Below the pieces are notes generated by a model. It ran no database searches. It saw nothing but the letters and a program-made list of their open reading frames with translations, and was not told the DNA's origin. This document shows positions 11,147-24,263 of a DNA stretch of 64,000 nt, piece by piece. The DNA is from Plecoglossus altivelis (lineage: Eukaryota; Chordata; Actinopteri; Osmeriformes; Plecoglossidae), in NCBI GenBank assembly GCA_036571765.1, contig BROE01000020.1, positions 7,402,749 to 7,466,748 on the forward strand, given 5' to 3'. The translations under genes and the position numbers were made by a program. Each line of letters opens with the position of its first letter. The first letter of the stretch is position 1.

Positions 11147-12134
11147 GTGTTCTGATTTGGCATGTTTATAATGCTACTGCTATGCTAGGTGTGAATCGAG
11201 TCCGAGTTGGCTTTCAGACTAGGCAGGGGGAAAAACAAGTCTCCTATTACAAGGAGTGTGTTGTAGTGAATTCCATTTGGTTATAACTTTAAATAGCCAC
11301 TATTATTGTCTTGGAAAAGAGGGCAACGTGATTGTGTAACATGTCTCAAACCAAACAGATCATCTGGGTACCAAACACTCTAACTGCATACAGGATGCAG
11401 TGGTCTTCAAACAGACATATTGTAGACAGCTGCTGTCACAATCTTTTGATTGTTGGGCCAGAGGCATATTGATCATGTTTGTTGATCCATCTCGTGGCTG
11501 TCGTAGTCACATTGGTATTTTGAGCACGTCTGTTGGTCCATATAATAGGTGTTGAAGTCATATTGATAGATTGATCCATGTATAAATATGTTTTTTTAGC
11601 AGATGGTATTAGCCAAAGCAACATACACAGAAAGGGGAACCTGTGACCTGTTGAACTGCAGTCAAATACCCTCCCGTTCAGCTAGCCCCACCCCCCCTTT
11701 AATCAAGGCTGGTTGTGTTCGTATTGTTTTGTCATGTCTGTAGCTGGGTCTGAGGGAAGAGGACTGCAGGGCCCAGACAGTCTTGCTCTTCCTCAGGGCT
11801 CGCCCCTCCAAAGTGAAGCACCACAGACATTCACATCAAATACCTTCCAAACTGCTTCCAAACGTTCACAATCCTCCCCTTCACAATTTGCCCAAACATC
11901 AATCTCTGACCACAGAGAGACGTTCCCTTAGTCTAATGGTGGACGTTCGGTTTGGCTTGCTATCGTCCTGGGTGAGACACCCCAGACAGAAACACCCGTG
12001 GAGTTCAGCTGAGAGTGGCATCCTTCTGGCGCTCACATGGAACAATCCGGTTATCGGATTCCTCTGGTGGGTCTCCTGCTGGCTAACTGGTACTCTGTGG
12101 TTCTCTAACCAGCTCCAGATACCCTTTTGCACAA

Positions 12135-12146
12135 TGCACACACACA

Positions 12147-12194
<48 letters not shown>

Positions 12195-12250
12195 CTCTCT
12201 GTCTCGCTCTCTCTCTCTCTCTCTCACTCTCTCTCTCATGCACACACACG
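12135..12250. repeat. (CA)n / (CT)n microsatellite
   Basis: A short CA run, about 90 bp of CT with rare G interruptions, then CA again. Confidence 0.9.
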
Positions 12251-12711
12251 TGCAATGCACAGGAGTTCCTCATACCTCATTGCTTCTGCAACACATAAAA
12301 TGCAAAACATGTAATGTATAGCAGTTCTCCATCGTGGCAGCGCAGACTGGCACACCCACACGTGTGCACAGTGGACTAACTTGTTATTGCAGATGAGTTC
12401 AAACCTTGTTGCAAATAAGGAGCAAAGAGGAAGATTTGCATACAGATGGATAATGCAGGGGTTCCCAAAGTGTGTGGTCTCACCCTAAGCGGGGCTTAAG
12501 TCCTGCCATTGTAAGGAGCATAAGTAAAAACAAAGCTGAAAAACATGAGAAAGTATGTCACGTTTTTTTGGTTTAGGTTCTGTGGCATTTTCTTTTAGGT
12601 GTTAAACCTTGGATGCCTCAAGAGTGAACATATTGCTTTCAGACAATGAAAACATTAATTGAAAATATTTATTGAAATATGAAAAATATGTATTTTCATA
12701 TATATGTAAAT

Positions 12712-13125
12712 AGGGTGCGTGGTGGCAGTGCGGTTAGAGCGCTTGCCTCACAGGAAGGAGATCATGTGTTTGATTCTTGGGCCAACTCCAACATCACATG
12801 CTTTCTCTGGGTAGAGTCTGCATGTCCTCCCCATGTTACCGTGGGTTCTCTCTGGGCACTCCAGCTTCCTCCCACCATCCAAAGACATGCATGCGATAGG
12901 TTAATTGGTATGTTGAAAATTGCCCCTAGAGAATGGATGTGTGAGTGAATGGCTGTCTGTGTTGGCCCTGCAACTTGCTGGCCCCAGTCCAGGGTGTACC
13001 CTGCCTATGGCCCGAAAGCCACTGGGTTAGGCTCCAGTCACCCGTGACCCCAAGATGGGAACAAGCAGCACTGCAATCCCTCCCAGGGATCGGCAGTAGA
13101 CAATGTATGTATGTAAATGTATGAC
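12712..13125 (+). mobile_element. tRNA-derived SINE (degenerate copy)
   Basis: The 5' part reads as a tRNA-like head: an A-box-like GTGGCAGTGCGGTTAGAGCG and a B-box-like segment near GTGTTTGATTCTTGG. The body has the conserved fish SINE phrases GCATGTCCTCCCCATGTTACC, CTTCCTCCCACCATCCAAAG and GTCCAGGGTGTACCCTGCC. The 3' end terminates in a short ATGTATGTAAATG repeat. It is a Pol III-transcribed retroposon that depends on a LINE for mobility. Point changes in the B box suggest an old, inactive copy. The exact subfamily name is not something I can assign by eye. Confidence 0.8.
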
Positions 13126-13405
13126 CTGTCTGTGAAACTACAGTATCCTGTTACCTGTTGCTTGCTGCGTCCACTCTACTTGAACACACTTGATAGTGTG
13201 CACATAATGTAAACAAAACTGAGCTTGTGTTAAGTTCAGAAATTGTTGGCACCACAAAGTATAGATACTTTGGAAGACAGGGATTTTTGCTACCTTAGAG
13301 ATAAGACAGTGTTATCTGGACTGTGTGTTTAAAAAGCATGACAACTTCTTTCATCTAAGAATAATGTCTACAGGTATAGTAGGCATGTGAGCAGGTCCAG
13401 GGAGG

Positions 13406-13495
13406 ACAGGTACCCCAAGCTAGACAGGTACCCCCAGCTAGACAGGTACCCCCGGCTAGACAGATACCCCCGGTTAGACAGGTACACCTGGCTAG
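13406..13495. repeat. 18-bp tandem repeat, 5 copies
   Basis: Units of ACAGGTACCCCCAGCTAG with one to three changes per copy. Confidence 0.85.
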
Positions 13496-14297
13496 GTCTC
13501 CTATAGCAGGTTGGTCATTCTCCTGCATCCCTCTCTCTGACCACTCCCCAGCCCACCCTGCTGACTTCTCTCTTTCTATACAGACTGGCTCATCTTGGAG
13601 AGAGGATCCTGTCCATCATACCCAGCTTCCTCTCCTTCCATCTCTCTCCGTCTCTCTCTTCCTTTGTATCTCCCCTCTTTTTTTTTCCTCGCTCTCTCCC
13701 TTCCTCCAAATTTCCCTCTCTCTTGCCTTCACTCTCTTTGATTTGATCAAGCTCTTAGACCACACACAGGCATACACACACACACAAAAGCCCCCACATG
13801 CAGGCACACGCAACCAAGCCCCCACACCATAGACACTCACATGGGTAACATGGGTGCCACGCGACCCGCGCTAACATGGGTCACGCGGAAGTGGAAGGTT
13901 AGTTGAATGCTGTTATGCTTTAACGGTAACGTTATCATCATGGTAGAGTGTGCAAGCAGAGTTTAGGGTTAACTCCTGATTGTAAAGGTATTATCCTGAG
14001 ATATGCTGTTAGTCCCGCTCTCACACCCGCAGGTGTTTCTGCACAAACCTGACTAATGCTTAGTCACTATTGTTCGGTTGGCTGAATCGACATCCTTGCT
14101 CACATGCAGCGCTTTTTTTTTCCCTCCTTTAGCCTCTCTCTCCTCTTACTGCTTATGTAACCAGGACACATTACAATACAAAGCGAACAGTCTCCCGCTG
14201 TCCACTCCGGAGACAGACTGGCCTTTGGTCCTGGGCCTGACGCATCCCAACTTGCATTTACTGTCTATTACTTCAGGGATGTCTCTGTGTCTGTGAC

Positions 14298-14430
14298 CAG
14301 AGCACCTCATCTGGTCTGTGTCTGTGCCCAGAGCACCTCATCAGGTCTGTGTCTGTACTCAGGGCACCTCATCAGGTCTGTGACCAGAGCACAGCATCAG
14401 GTCTATCTCTGTGCCCAGGGTACTGTGATA
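14298..14430. repeat. Imperfect ~35-bp tandem repeat
   Basis: Four diverged copies sharing CAGAGCACCTCATCAGGTCT. Confidence 0.7.
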
Positions 14431-15645
14431 CCTCTTGAGGTCTCTCCCTGACAATGGCCCTCATGTCTCCTATAGAGAGCACAGCCAGGCTAGGCCAGGC
14501 CCCACCCAGCTATATTTGGACTAGACTCCAGTGAGAGGACCATCCAGGCTCTGGGAGAAGACTGGCTCTCGACACCCCACACCGCTCCCTCTCCTGCTGC
14601 TGCTCTCCCAAGAACTCACGGCCTGGGGATGCTCTGAAAATACCACGTTGTTTTTCATTTTATTTTCTCTGGTCTGCACATCTCTCTGCGGTGCTACAAG
14701 ACTGTTGGTTTTAGACACCCAATACTAGAAATACCCTTCCCTGACATGTGAGTCAGCTGGGGAGCTCTGTCTGTCCGGCCTCACGTACACAAGAACGCTG
14801 CCTGACTCAGGAATGAGCCACTAAGTATCTCAAGTCCTCACTAATGTGCGGATCGTTTGCATGAGTCTGCCTGCCTGAACAGGTGGTCAGGGGGTCCATT
14901 TTGCCAGGCACAAACAATCAGGCACAGATGAGGAGCCTGAATTGTATTCTGATGCAGGTCTGGTCTGAATAAGCAGATGTGAAACCCAAATCAGGTCAGC
15001 GAAGTTAGTTGAGTATTGAAATTCATCCATATTATAGTGAGATGATGGAAATAGTTCATGAATGTTCCATTTGCATTCAGGGAGTGCATTCCAAAATCTG
15101 ACTGATAAGGACCTCTCCGCCAAATCTGTTTACCTCCCTTAGGCTGATTGGCTAGTTGAGTGGAGTCTGTTGAGTAGCTGAACAACAGCGCTCCCTGCTG
15201 GTCGTAGACAGAAGTATGAAAAATGTTCCAACAGTACCATCTAGTGGTGTGTGTATATAATAAGGCAATCTATCTTCAAAAATGGGTCTGTCTGGTTAGC
15301 TATGCATCTATCTATCTATCCATAAATTGCCCCGTATAAACATGATTATGTGTATAGTATAAAATCCATGATCCATCTACATGACATCATGTAACCTGCC
15401 AGTTTTTTCCAGACCTAATATTTTGTATGGTGTTGATGACTCTACAGTGAACTAGCTTTAATGATGGCCAACTGTTTAAATAACCATTCATGTTAAAGAC
15501 TTTTATACTGCATGGATCTAACATGATTCTGACAATGACTCCAGTCCTCCCAGTTAGTTCAGAACGCAGGGCCATCCTCGTACCACACGAGCCAGGAATA
15601 AGGACACAACCCGCTTGTCTTTACAAACATCTTCCTGCCATTGCA

Positions 15646-15651
15646 TTTATT
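15646..15651 (-). terminator. Candidate lsm3 poly(A) signal
   Basis: AATAAA on the - strand, about 650 nt downstream of the lsm3 stop codon. It is the first canonical hexamer I noticed in that direction. The 3' UTR would contain a three-copy 23-bp repeat (TGTAATGTGTTACACCAGTC) near 16097-16162. Confidence 0.5.
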
Positions 15652-16293
15652 ATTCAATAATGTCGCAACCAACCAAAAAACAGGGCTGCCTTGCCGTTGC
15701 TTCCACAACCTTTACAAAAATATCAAATGAACCCCGCCCCCCCCCCCCCTGATGACCCAGAGGCTTCTAACACAGGAGCTGGGGACAGGGATCCCCTGTT
15801 GTTACGTCACAAATCAAAACAGGAAGTATGGTCATTATAGGACGGGCAGGCGTTAAACGATCATCTGGGTGGTTCACTATAAGAAGAGGTTAAATCATAT
15901 CCTGCCTCAACTTAAAACATACAAAATGATATAAGAAAAGACGATTCTACGTGTCAAAATTACACCACAACCAACATAAAAAGACCAAGTCCCTGTTTGG
16001 ATTCTCTAGACATGCAACCTCCCATCCTCACAGACATCACCGACCTTATATATAACAGATGGGTAAGAGATGCAGCAGACCATGCTTACGCCCATTGTAA
16101 TGTGTTACACCAGTCAATTGTAATGTGTTACACCAGTCAATTGTAAATGTGCTACATCAGTCATTAGAATTAGGAAGTGAGGGAGGCTGGATCTTTAGAA
16201 AATTGGAACAGGGCCGGACAGGAGTTGATCCTCAGTGAGAGTGAAAGAGATGTTGCAGTACACGGAGTCCTAAGCCTGCAGACATTGGAGGAG

Positions 16294-17465
16294 CTAGCCA
16301 ACCCTCAGGGGCGGAGCTACCAGGACAACACCATCTCCTCGGACAAACAGCATGGGGATGGTTCTCTTCGTGGACTAGGGGAAAAAACAAACAAACAAAC
16401 AAACATGAAGCACTCCCCTCTTTAACCTCTGCTGCCTTGTACTGCTCCGTAACAGTTTGTGTGACTACGAGACTGTTTCTGTGTGCTAGTGTTAGTGTGG
16501 GTGTGCTGGCCTGCCACTGCCAGGGCAAAAAAGCCATAAGCATGCAGATAGGTCAGTCCCCAGGCTATGGGTGCGTGTCTGGGTTCAAATGAAGGGGTGC
16601 GCTCAGGTACCTTGTACAACTCCTCGTACGTTTCTTCATCGATCTCCACCGTGGTCACCGTCTCCTCCACATCTCCAAGGATCATGTTTAAGTGCTGGTC
16701 ATAAGCCTAAACAAAAACAACAACAACAACATTACACACAGTAAGTATGAAAGAAAACACATCACTATTAAACTGCAACTTTGGTCAACTACAACTAGGG
16801 CTGCTCTTGTGCTCTGTTTAAGAAGAGGTGTTTAGAGAGTAGGTAGACTTGGGCAATTTTGGGGTTAAGGAAATAGTTCGTGTTTAGGGAGTCTTACGTG
16901 GAGTCTGCCCCGTAATTCTCTGTCGTTTCTCATCTTGACGTAGATTCTCTCATCCAGACTCAGACGGATCAGGTCCAGCGGCTCTTCGACCGTGTTGCTG
17001 CTCTGTTGCTGTGAGGTCAAACATACGGAGGGGGAGACAGTCGTGAGAGACACGATTACACCGTAAATAATAGGAGTGGGGGTCGCAGTAGAGGGGTCAA
17101 TAGAATGACCGGCTTATCACAAACACCGAGACGTTGCAGATACAAAACAATCCTAACCATAGTCAAATGACTTGTAAAGTAACTCGCAAAAGTTGTACAT
17201 GGATTTAACTCATCCTGATACATATTGTGCTTGATACCAACCCAAGGTAAACCAACGCAGTCTCATGTTCAATGAAAAGACAACGAACGCAATTTAGGCT
17301 GGTGCTAGGTTCAATTAGCTAGCTACTCGACTAAATCATAGGCGACAAAAAAGACATCCATCTCTTTTCCATTCAGACAAACATCTACCACTTTCTGTAA
17401 CTCCTACAATATATACAAAAGCTGTCAGATCCGTTAGTACCAACCTGCTCAACTTCGTCCGCCAT
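16294..17465 (-). CDS. lsm3: U6 snRNA-associated Sm-like protein LSm3
   Basis: LSm3 is one subunit of the heptameric Lsm rings: Lsm2-8 binds the U6 snRNA 3' end in the nucleus, and Lsm1-7 acts in cytoplasmic mRNA decapping and decay. Coding exons are 17445-17465, 16898-17008, 16611-16706 and 16294-16374, all with GT/AG borders and phase 0. Together they give exactly 102 residues, the usual vertebrate length. The product begins MADEVEQ; the Sm1 part holds LSLDERIYVKMRNDRELRG and the Sm2 part ends MLFVRGDGVVLVAPPLRVG. The start is the first ATG, in the context CCAAAATGG-like sequence of exon 1. The gene is intact and divergent from ggh, whose start lies 645 bp away. Identification is near certain. 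Confidence 0.96.
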
Positions 17466-18110
17466 TTTCAAATGACTACCCAGGGTGCATTGCGTGGGAA
17501 AATGTGGCCAGCGTTCATGCGTTCTGGGCGGGTAGCCTCAGCCTCCTCCGCCTGCGTTTAGAAATTAATGTAAATGTTATATTTTTCATGGCATATTCTG
17601 TAAATAACAACTGCGATTGATTTAGTGGAAATTAAAATGGTAAAACATGTCCTTCATTCATTAATTTCCCTTCACTTATCTCACACGCATGGTCACAGAT
17701 TATACTGTATGGATACACATTTCATTTAAACAACTATTTTGATTATCAGCGATGATCGAGGCCAACATCCATGAAACTAGGAGCATAAAAAAGAGTTCCC
17801 CTGAGACGACAACCAAAAATCAGTGTCTCATCCTATGATTTTGGCTACACCTAGGTTACTTTTGCATAGACCGGTTGGTTAATTGATCAGAATGTTCTGC
17901 GCGCATTTGTGCGCTTGTTTGCACACGTGACTGGACTGATGGTGCGCGTTTTCTCACTGCGCCCCCGCCACCACGCGCACGATGAGAATTATCCGTCTGC
18001 AGCAGAGACAAGAACCACAGGACTCCTGCTGACCACGGACCTCATTCACCGATCTCATCTAGTCTTTCTTACCCTGTAGTTTATTTTTGCTCGCGTGGTG
18101 ACCGTGGTGA
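17466..18110. promoter_or_regulatory. Shared lsm3/ggh upstream interval (possible bidirectional promoter)
   Basis: The two start codons point away from each other with 645 bp between them. The ggh-proximal part (about 17900-18010) is richer in CpG (GCGCGCATTTGTGCGC, CCCCCGCCACCACGCGCACG) than the surroundings. No TATA box is obvious for either gene. Head-to-head spacing under 1 kb is commonly a bidirectional promoter, but shared control here is inference. Confidence 0.5.
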
Positions 18111-21084
18111 ATGTGTTCTCCGGTGGTAGTTTCTGCGGTGCTGGCCGCCTGCCTCTGCGGTCTGCTTTTACCGGTGGCGTGCACTCCTCAGCTGAATTAC
18201 CGACCAATAATCGGTAAGGCAACCTGAATCAACCGACTGAATGAGTCAGGAGTACGTTATGTAATATGGCGAGAACATATTTATTGGGCTTAATTCTTCA
18301 TCATAGGCTATGTCTTGTTCTAGACTTTTCTGTGCGTGTGTGCTTGAATTTGCGTCTTTGTACACTTGTGTGCGTGCGCCTAAGACAAAAATGATGAATT
18401 TGGATATCTCTTGCGAGGCCTGGCCTCAGTGCTTCTCAAACCCAAGTCCGTGAACTGGCAAAGCTCCGTGCATGCAAACCTGCCGATCCGGAGCAAATAA
18501 TTGCCTAAACGGCTCATTTAACACAAATATTAAGAAAGCAGTTTGTATACTGGCATGAGCTGAATAGGATCACCTATACAGTAGCAAGCCAGTATTAATC
18601 ATCAAAACACAAAACCAAAAGAGAAGCTATGAAGCATAAAATCACAGAACCTTAATACATCATCCAATAAGTACAGATATTTTACATTTCAGTTAAAGAA
18701 GCTACTATATGGTATTCTTACAGCTGGCAATAAGCCAAATGTGGATCCCGCCTCATATCAATGACTATTCACTGAATCTTCAATTAAACTCACTCCTTTG
18801 TATAGGTACTGTTCCCCATTTCTGTCTGCACAGCCAGCTGAACTGTATCATAGAGCTCGGTTGCATGTGTGTCAGAGGGCCCGTGATCACATTGATGGGG
18901 GAATCCACGCTGACCAATGAAGCCATGACACCTGTGGCATGTATTAACCAATCAGTGTTGTCCAGGTGTGCTGGCCCAGGAGAACATCGCGGAAGACCTC
19001 CACGCCCTGGGCTCCTCCTACATCGCTGCTTCCTATGTGAAGTACCTGGAGGGGGCGGGGGCCCGCGTGGTGCCCATCAGGTACTACCTCACTGGGCACA
19101 AACATACTGGAAAGATGGCATGCAGCTAACTGAACACACCAAAGTCTCAGCACTGATGGGGAGTGGGGACAAAGAAGCACACGCTAACATGACACCTGCC
19201 AGGACACAACTTCTCAGTAGGAATGTTTCAACAGAAGCACCCCTCTGTTTGCTTGCCTGAAGAACTGCTGTCTGTGTTCTTACAGAATCAATCAAACAGA
19301 AGAAGAATATATCAAGATATTCAACTCCATTAATGGGTGAGTATCAAGGCTTTTTCTACATGAAGTTGTCACTTCTTTGTATTCTTTTTTTGTATTTATT
19401 GACCCGTTGTGTGTGTGTGTGCAGCGTGCTGTTACCAGGAGGAGATGTGGACCTTCAGACTTCCCAGTTCAGCCGCGTGTCCAAGATCCTGTATGACCTG
19501 GCTATCAAGGTAACTGCTTGCAGCTAAGTCTCACATCAAGGGATTCCTCATCCTCTGAAAAGGCATCTCTCTAGCTGCTGTTTCTGAAGGCATTTCCACT
19601 AGACTGTCACGAAGGTGATGTGAAGTGGTGTTAGAAAGTCGGTCCTCTACTATATTCCTCTGATGTGTTTGTGGATGTTTTTCCTGATCATCAGGCCAAT
19701 GATGCAGGGGACTACTTCCCCATCTGGGGCACCTGCCAGGGCTTCCAGCAGATGACAGTCTTGACCAGCAACAAGAACCTCCTCACCCTCACTGACACCA
19801 AGGCTGTAGCCCTGCCCCTCACCCTCACACCAGGTATCCTCACCCTCTTATCCCTCACTCTTTCATCCCCTGTCCTCACCCCCACAGACACCAAGGCTGT
19901 GGCCGTCACCCTCTCGCCAAGGACCCTCCTTCCCCCACCTCTCCTCTCCCCTCTCTATCGATACCCACCTGTCTCACCCTTCTTTCCCTGTCTGTCTGCC
20001 TGGCTGCCTTGTCCCCAGCGGCCCATGGCAGCCGTCTGTTCAGGACCTTCCCCAAAGAGCTGCTGCAGGCCCTGGCGACTGAGAACATCACCTCCAACTT
20101 CCACAGCTGGAGCCTCTCCCTGCAGGTACACAGGGCTGTCAACATGCACCCGAGTGTTGAAGTGTAGGGAAAGGTTAAGACTCTCCCCCACATACACAGC
20201 CAGGTCTGTCTCTGGGAAGCCCGCTGGTCTGATCTAATACGATCCACTCTAATCAGTCTAATGTGACTCTCATGCAATCTGCAGAACTACAGCAGGAACG
20301 CCAAGTTGAAACGCTTCTACAGGATCCTGTCCACCAACAATGACGGCAAGAGGGATTTCATCTCCACCATGGAAGGTAGGAGGGAAGGGGACACAGAGGG
20401 GAAAGGGGTGTCTGCATGTGTGAGTAGGGGTGTGTGGATGTGTGTGTGAGTAGGGGTGTGTGGATGTGTGTGTGAGTAGGGTGTGTGGATGTGTGTGTGT
20501 TTGGCAATGACATACTGTAGAATCTAAAACCCATCTAAACTAGACTGCCAGTTTTAAGACCCATTTCCACTAGACTATCTATCTGAACTGAAGCTAGCCC
20601 ACCTGCCCACCCCCTTCAACCCCCAGCCCACAGGTACCCGTTCTACGCGGTCCAGTGGCACCCAGAGAAGGCTCCGTTTGAGTGGATCCAGAAAGCAGGC
20701 ATGGTCCACACGGCCGCCGCCGTCTCGGCTTCCTTCTACACTGCCAGCTTCTTCGTGTCGGAGGGTGAGCACTGAGCTGCGGGGTCAATCTGTGGGGGTC
20801 AACCCGTGGGGTCAACCTGTCTGTCTGTGGCTTTGAACTAATGAACTCATCCTACAATTCCTTATAACATGTTTTTTAAAATCTAAGTGTTTATCCTCTA
20901 ATAATCCTGAACCTCTTTTACTCGTCCCTTCTCTGTTGTCCTCCTATCCTGATGGGCTCCAGCCATGAAGAGCCAGCACCAGTTCCCCAGCCTCACGGAG
21001 GAGGAGAGAGCTCTCATCTACAACTACTCTCCTGTCTTCAGAGGAGTCCGGAGTGTCTTCATGCAGAACTATTACTTCGACTAG
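18111..21084 (+). CDS. ggh: Gamma-glutamyl hydrolase (folylpolyglutamate hydrolase)
   Basis: A lysosomal and secreted peptidase that removes gamma-linked glutamates from folylpolyglutamates and antifolates. Coding exons: 18111-18213, 18966-19080, 19286-19336, 19425-19509, 19695-19833, 20019-20125, 20285-20375, 20627-20764, 20963-21084. Phases agree at every junction and total 316 residues, close to human GGH. Residues 1-24 form a signal peptide (MCSPVVVSAVLAACLCGLLL). Class I glutamine amidotransferase-like fold: nucleophile Cys132 in GTCQG and catalytic His242 in WHPEK. Potential N-glycosylation sites are N75 (NQT), N187 (NIT) and N201 (NYS). The exon 8 acceptor is the CAG at 20624-20626; a second CAG seven bases downstream would shift the frame. 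The gene looks intact and converges with podxl2. Confidence 0.96.
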
Positions 21085-21619
21085 ACCGGGCACAGGTCAT
21101 CACTAGACGTAACGCTGTCGCAGTCATCGTCAACCTTTAGTGAACCTTTAGAAATTAAGAGCTGAACGAAGCGGAAGTGTTGGGGGAGGGTTTCCCTCGG
21201 TCGCGTCTGGTCCTTCCGAAAGGACCGTTTCATGAAGATTGTAGTGCCCAAACGATTTGCGTCTTTGGGAAACTGTCATTTGTGTTAGTGCAAGTGTCGA
21301 GATGTTTGTCTTTGAAAAACGATTGTAATGCTTGAATGTAATTTTCCTTTCTGTTGTGTAGTCCTTTTAAAATCTCTGTGTCTTGAGGATGTTTGTCAGT
21401 GTCAAAATTGAAGTGTCGTGTCATTGGTCACCAACGTAGTGTTTAAGCCGCCGTCCTTCCATTTTCAAAGTGTCTCTTTCATTGTTGAGGTTTAGGCTGT
21501 CAGTGGGTAAGGGATAGTGGTCACAGATTGTTATGTCTGAGAGAGATCACATGGTATGTTTTCCGAACAGAAGGAATAGGATGTGAATTGTTTGCTAAGT
21601 CATCAGGCCAGTGTATTGC

Positions 21620-21625
21620 AATAAA
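21620..21625 (+). terminator. Candidate ggh poly(A) signal
   Basis: AATAAA 536 nt after the ggh stop codon, followed by TG-containing sequence. It implies a 3' UTR of about 560 nt. Confidence 0.6.
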
Positions 21626-22023
21626 GTTAGCAAACATACCTACAGACCCTCTGTTGAACCTGGATTGGCTGTCCTGTTTATGGTTGGGCTCAGCTAGTAG
21701 ATTTAGCCATAACTTGGAACAGCTTTGAGTCCTAGTGTGCATTGTGGAAATCAAGGAAACAGTAGCTTATGAATGACACTAGAGGGTGCTGTTGTGACAT
21801 TTGCTAGAGCAGCATGTTACTTCAGAGGATGATCTAAGGCCCTTCAAATAGTTTTTTTTTTTTTTGCTGCAAACCCAGAAGTAACTCACCTGATTTAACA
21901 CATTAACTAGCTAAATATTAGAATCAGGCTAGCTATATTACTGTAGCCTAAATGTCCAGGAGTGAGGTTTGAGAATGTAGACGTGATCCCAAGTCAAACA
22001 TTTCCTCAGATGTAACTCCAAAC

Positions 22024-22029
22024 TTTATT
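22024..22029 (-). terminator. Candidate podxl2 poly(A) signal
   Basis: AATAAA on the - strand, about 1.76 kb beyond the podxl2 stop codon. The region 22030-23784 would be the podxl2 3' UTR; it contains no other gene. The convergent ggh signal is only about 400 bp away. Confidence 0.55.
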
Positions 22030-23784
22030 TGCAATATCTCACGGTTACATAAAAAACAGTAAAGGCAGATGAACAGATGAAGAATACAAACATGAAAGAA
22101 CAAATCTCACGTATAAATGGAAACAGAAATGAAAAGAAAACATCCTAATCGTAAGAAGACGCGTGGAGAGGGTTTTTTTTTACAGCAAGACACATTCATT
22201 TTAAAGTGACAGGATGGTACAGGGACGCATTCCCAGATGGAGATCAGCACTGGAGGACGGATGAGACTCCAGACATCCTGGACTCCCCTTGGGAGCCCTG
22301 TTAGATGCCCTCTAGTACAGGTCTGCATGTGAGACTGCGGTAAAAGCCTGTTCAGAGTGACTGCTTTGACGTCACCTCAGCACCCGGATCAGCCAAGCTT
22401 CAAAGCTGGTGTTTGTACAGAGGACACCCATGGGACTACGGGCTTGTCAAGGTGTATCAGCATAGAAGAACAGAAGATTACAATACTGTCATGTTTGTCC
22501 AGAAAACGATTCACAAGACTACTCCTTGAATAATGCAGCTTTAGAACCTTCAAAATGAAAGTCATTTCAAACACTATAGCCAAGCTTGGTCCAAGACGCA
22601 TAGCAGGCAATTGTGACGATAGCATGCATGTTAATACTGCCCCCTAGTGTTAGGAATAGGGAGGGTGCCCCCCCTGTGTCTGCGCACACCGTTTTCATAG
22701 CTTTAGACTACATGATAACAGTAACGCCAGGCAAAGCATTTCTCATATATTCTAAAGTTAGATATATATGTTGACATAAGCATTGTTACAGTGTTGCGTG
22801 ATCCTCAGGCCCACAGACCCGTAGAAGCAGCATGACTACATTCATGTGTACAGGCATGGTGTGTGACCCCAGCTGTGGGCGTCATCTGCTCTCACCCCCC
22901 AGCAGGCTGACACGGTGGGGCTGTTTTCACTCACAAACCGGCGGCAGCTAGGCCCATGGAAGCTTGGGGACACAAGGATCGGGACGCCACATCGGAAAAC
23001 TAATGTTAGCCGCCGTTGGCCGAAACATTTTAGAGGAACCGTGAACCATACAGGTCGGTTTTCCATTTTTGTACAAAGGAGTTTGAGAAGCTTTGATTCA
23101 GCAAACCAATCAGAACTTGAACTCTGGTCTGTGACAAGCCAATCACGGAGACCCGTTTGGAAGTCTTAGCAGTGTCGTATGGCACTTGTCTCACCAAGCA
23201 CAGAGGGAGAAGGCCGAGAATTTGTAAAGGTGTCTACAGTGTTGGAACATCTGGGTCAAACTATCCTGACTAAGCCAAAAAGAAGCTAGTTATGAACACA
23301 CAGCATTCAACTCTGCAGAGACCTGGGCGAGCGAAGGGATGGAATGAGAGAGAGAGAGGTAAAGAAAAAGTGAGAGAGCAGGAGAGGGAGAGACAGGGAG
23401 AGAGAAAGGCAGCCTTGAAGGTGCTCTGATTTAGCACTTCATCAAGCCCGCCTCTCTGCTCCAATAGGCTGACGTGCTAGATGGTCCTGCGGCGGAGCAG
23501 CCATGCTGACTCAGACAGGCGTACGACCTGCCGAGTCATGGAACATCTGCCTAGCTGGATGGCCCAGGATGCAACTGACGTGACATGAATGAACTACAGC
23601 AGACAGATGACTGTCGACACCGCCACGATACTGTGCTCTTGTGCTCGTCTCCCTTATTCTTTCTTCTTTCTCTCTTCAGTTGGAAAAGTCTTCCCTCTTT
23701 CTCCTTTTTTCACTCTCTCTCTCTCTCTCTTTTCTCCAGCTCTCTCTCTCTCTCTCTCTCTCGTGTCCTCTGTTCTTCTCCCCT

Positions 23785-24198
23785 TCATAGATGCGTGTCT
23801 TCCTCCATGTCATCATCTTCCCCTTGTTTTTCCTGTTGGTTGACCAACACCTTCCAGCGGTTACTCTCCTCCCCGCCCCCCACCCCTCCTCCTGCCATTC
23901 CATTGGTGCTGGGCTTCTTCTCCTGCATCTCTGGTTGGCTGTCGTTCATCACGTCCAGGGTGGGGTTGTCATGGCAGCCGTTTTCCACAAAGTGTAGCTC
24001 CTCCCCTCGGGACTTAAGTGCAGAAAAGCAGAATATAGAGTTAGATTAGATTAGAACTGGAATTATTATTGAAACTAAGACTGGATTCAGACCTGAATGA
24101 CTTTTTGTGTACATTGTTGTGGCTACACATGTGTGCGCAGATATGAAAAGCGTTCACTGTTTACAGGATATGACCCGTCTGTCTGTCTATCGACTGAC

Positions 24199-24263
<65 letters not shown>

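Larger units (their letters stand above)
10490..12711. other. Intergenic stretch with simple repeats
   Basis: Contains a (TCTGG)n pentanucleotide array at 11056-11146 and a (CA)n(CT)n microsatellite at 12135-12250. No gene is supported. Confidence 0.5.
13126..15645. other. Intergenic stretch with minor tandem repeats
   Basis: An 18-bp repeat (ACAGGTACCCCCAGCTAG type, five copies) lies at 13406-13495. An imperfect repeat of about 35 bp (CAGAGCACCTCATCAGG core) lies at 14298-14430. No coding sequence is supported. Confidence 0.5.

Noticed and set aside
12679..12948. 89-codon + strand frame (RVRGGSAVRALASQEGD...)
   Set aside because: It lies inside the tRNA-derived SINE and follows the element sequence.
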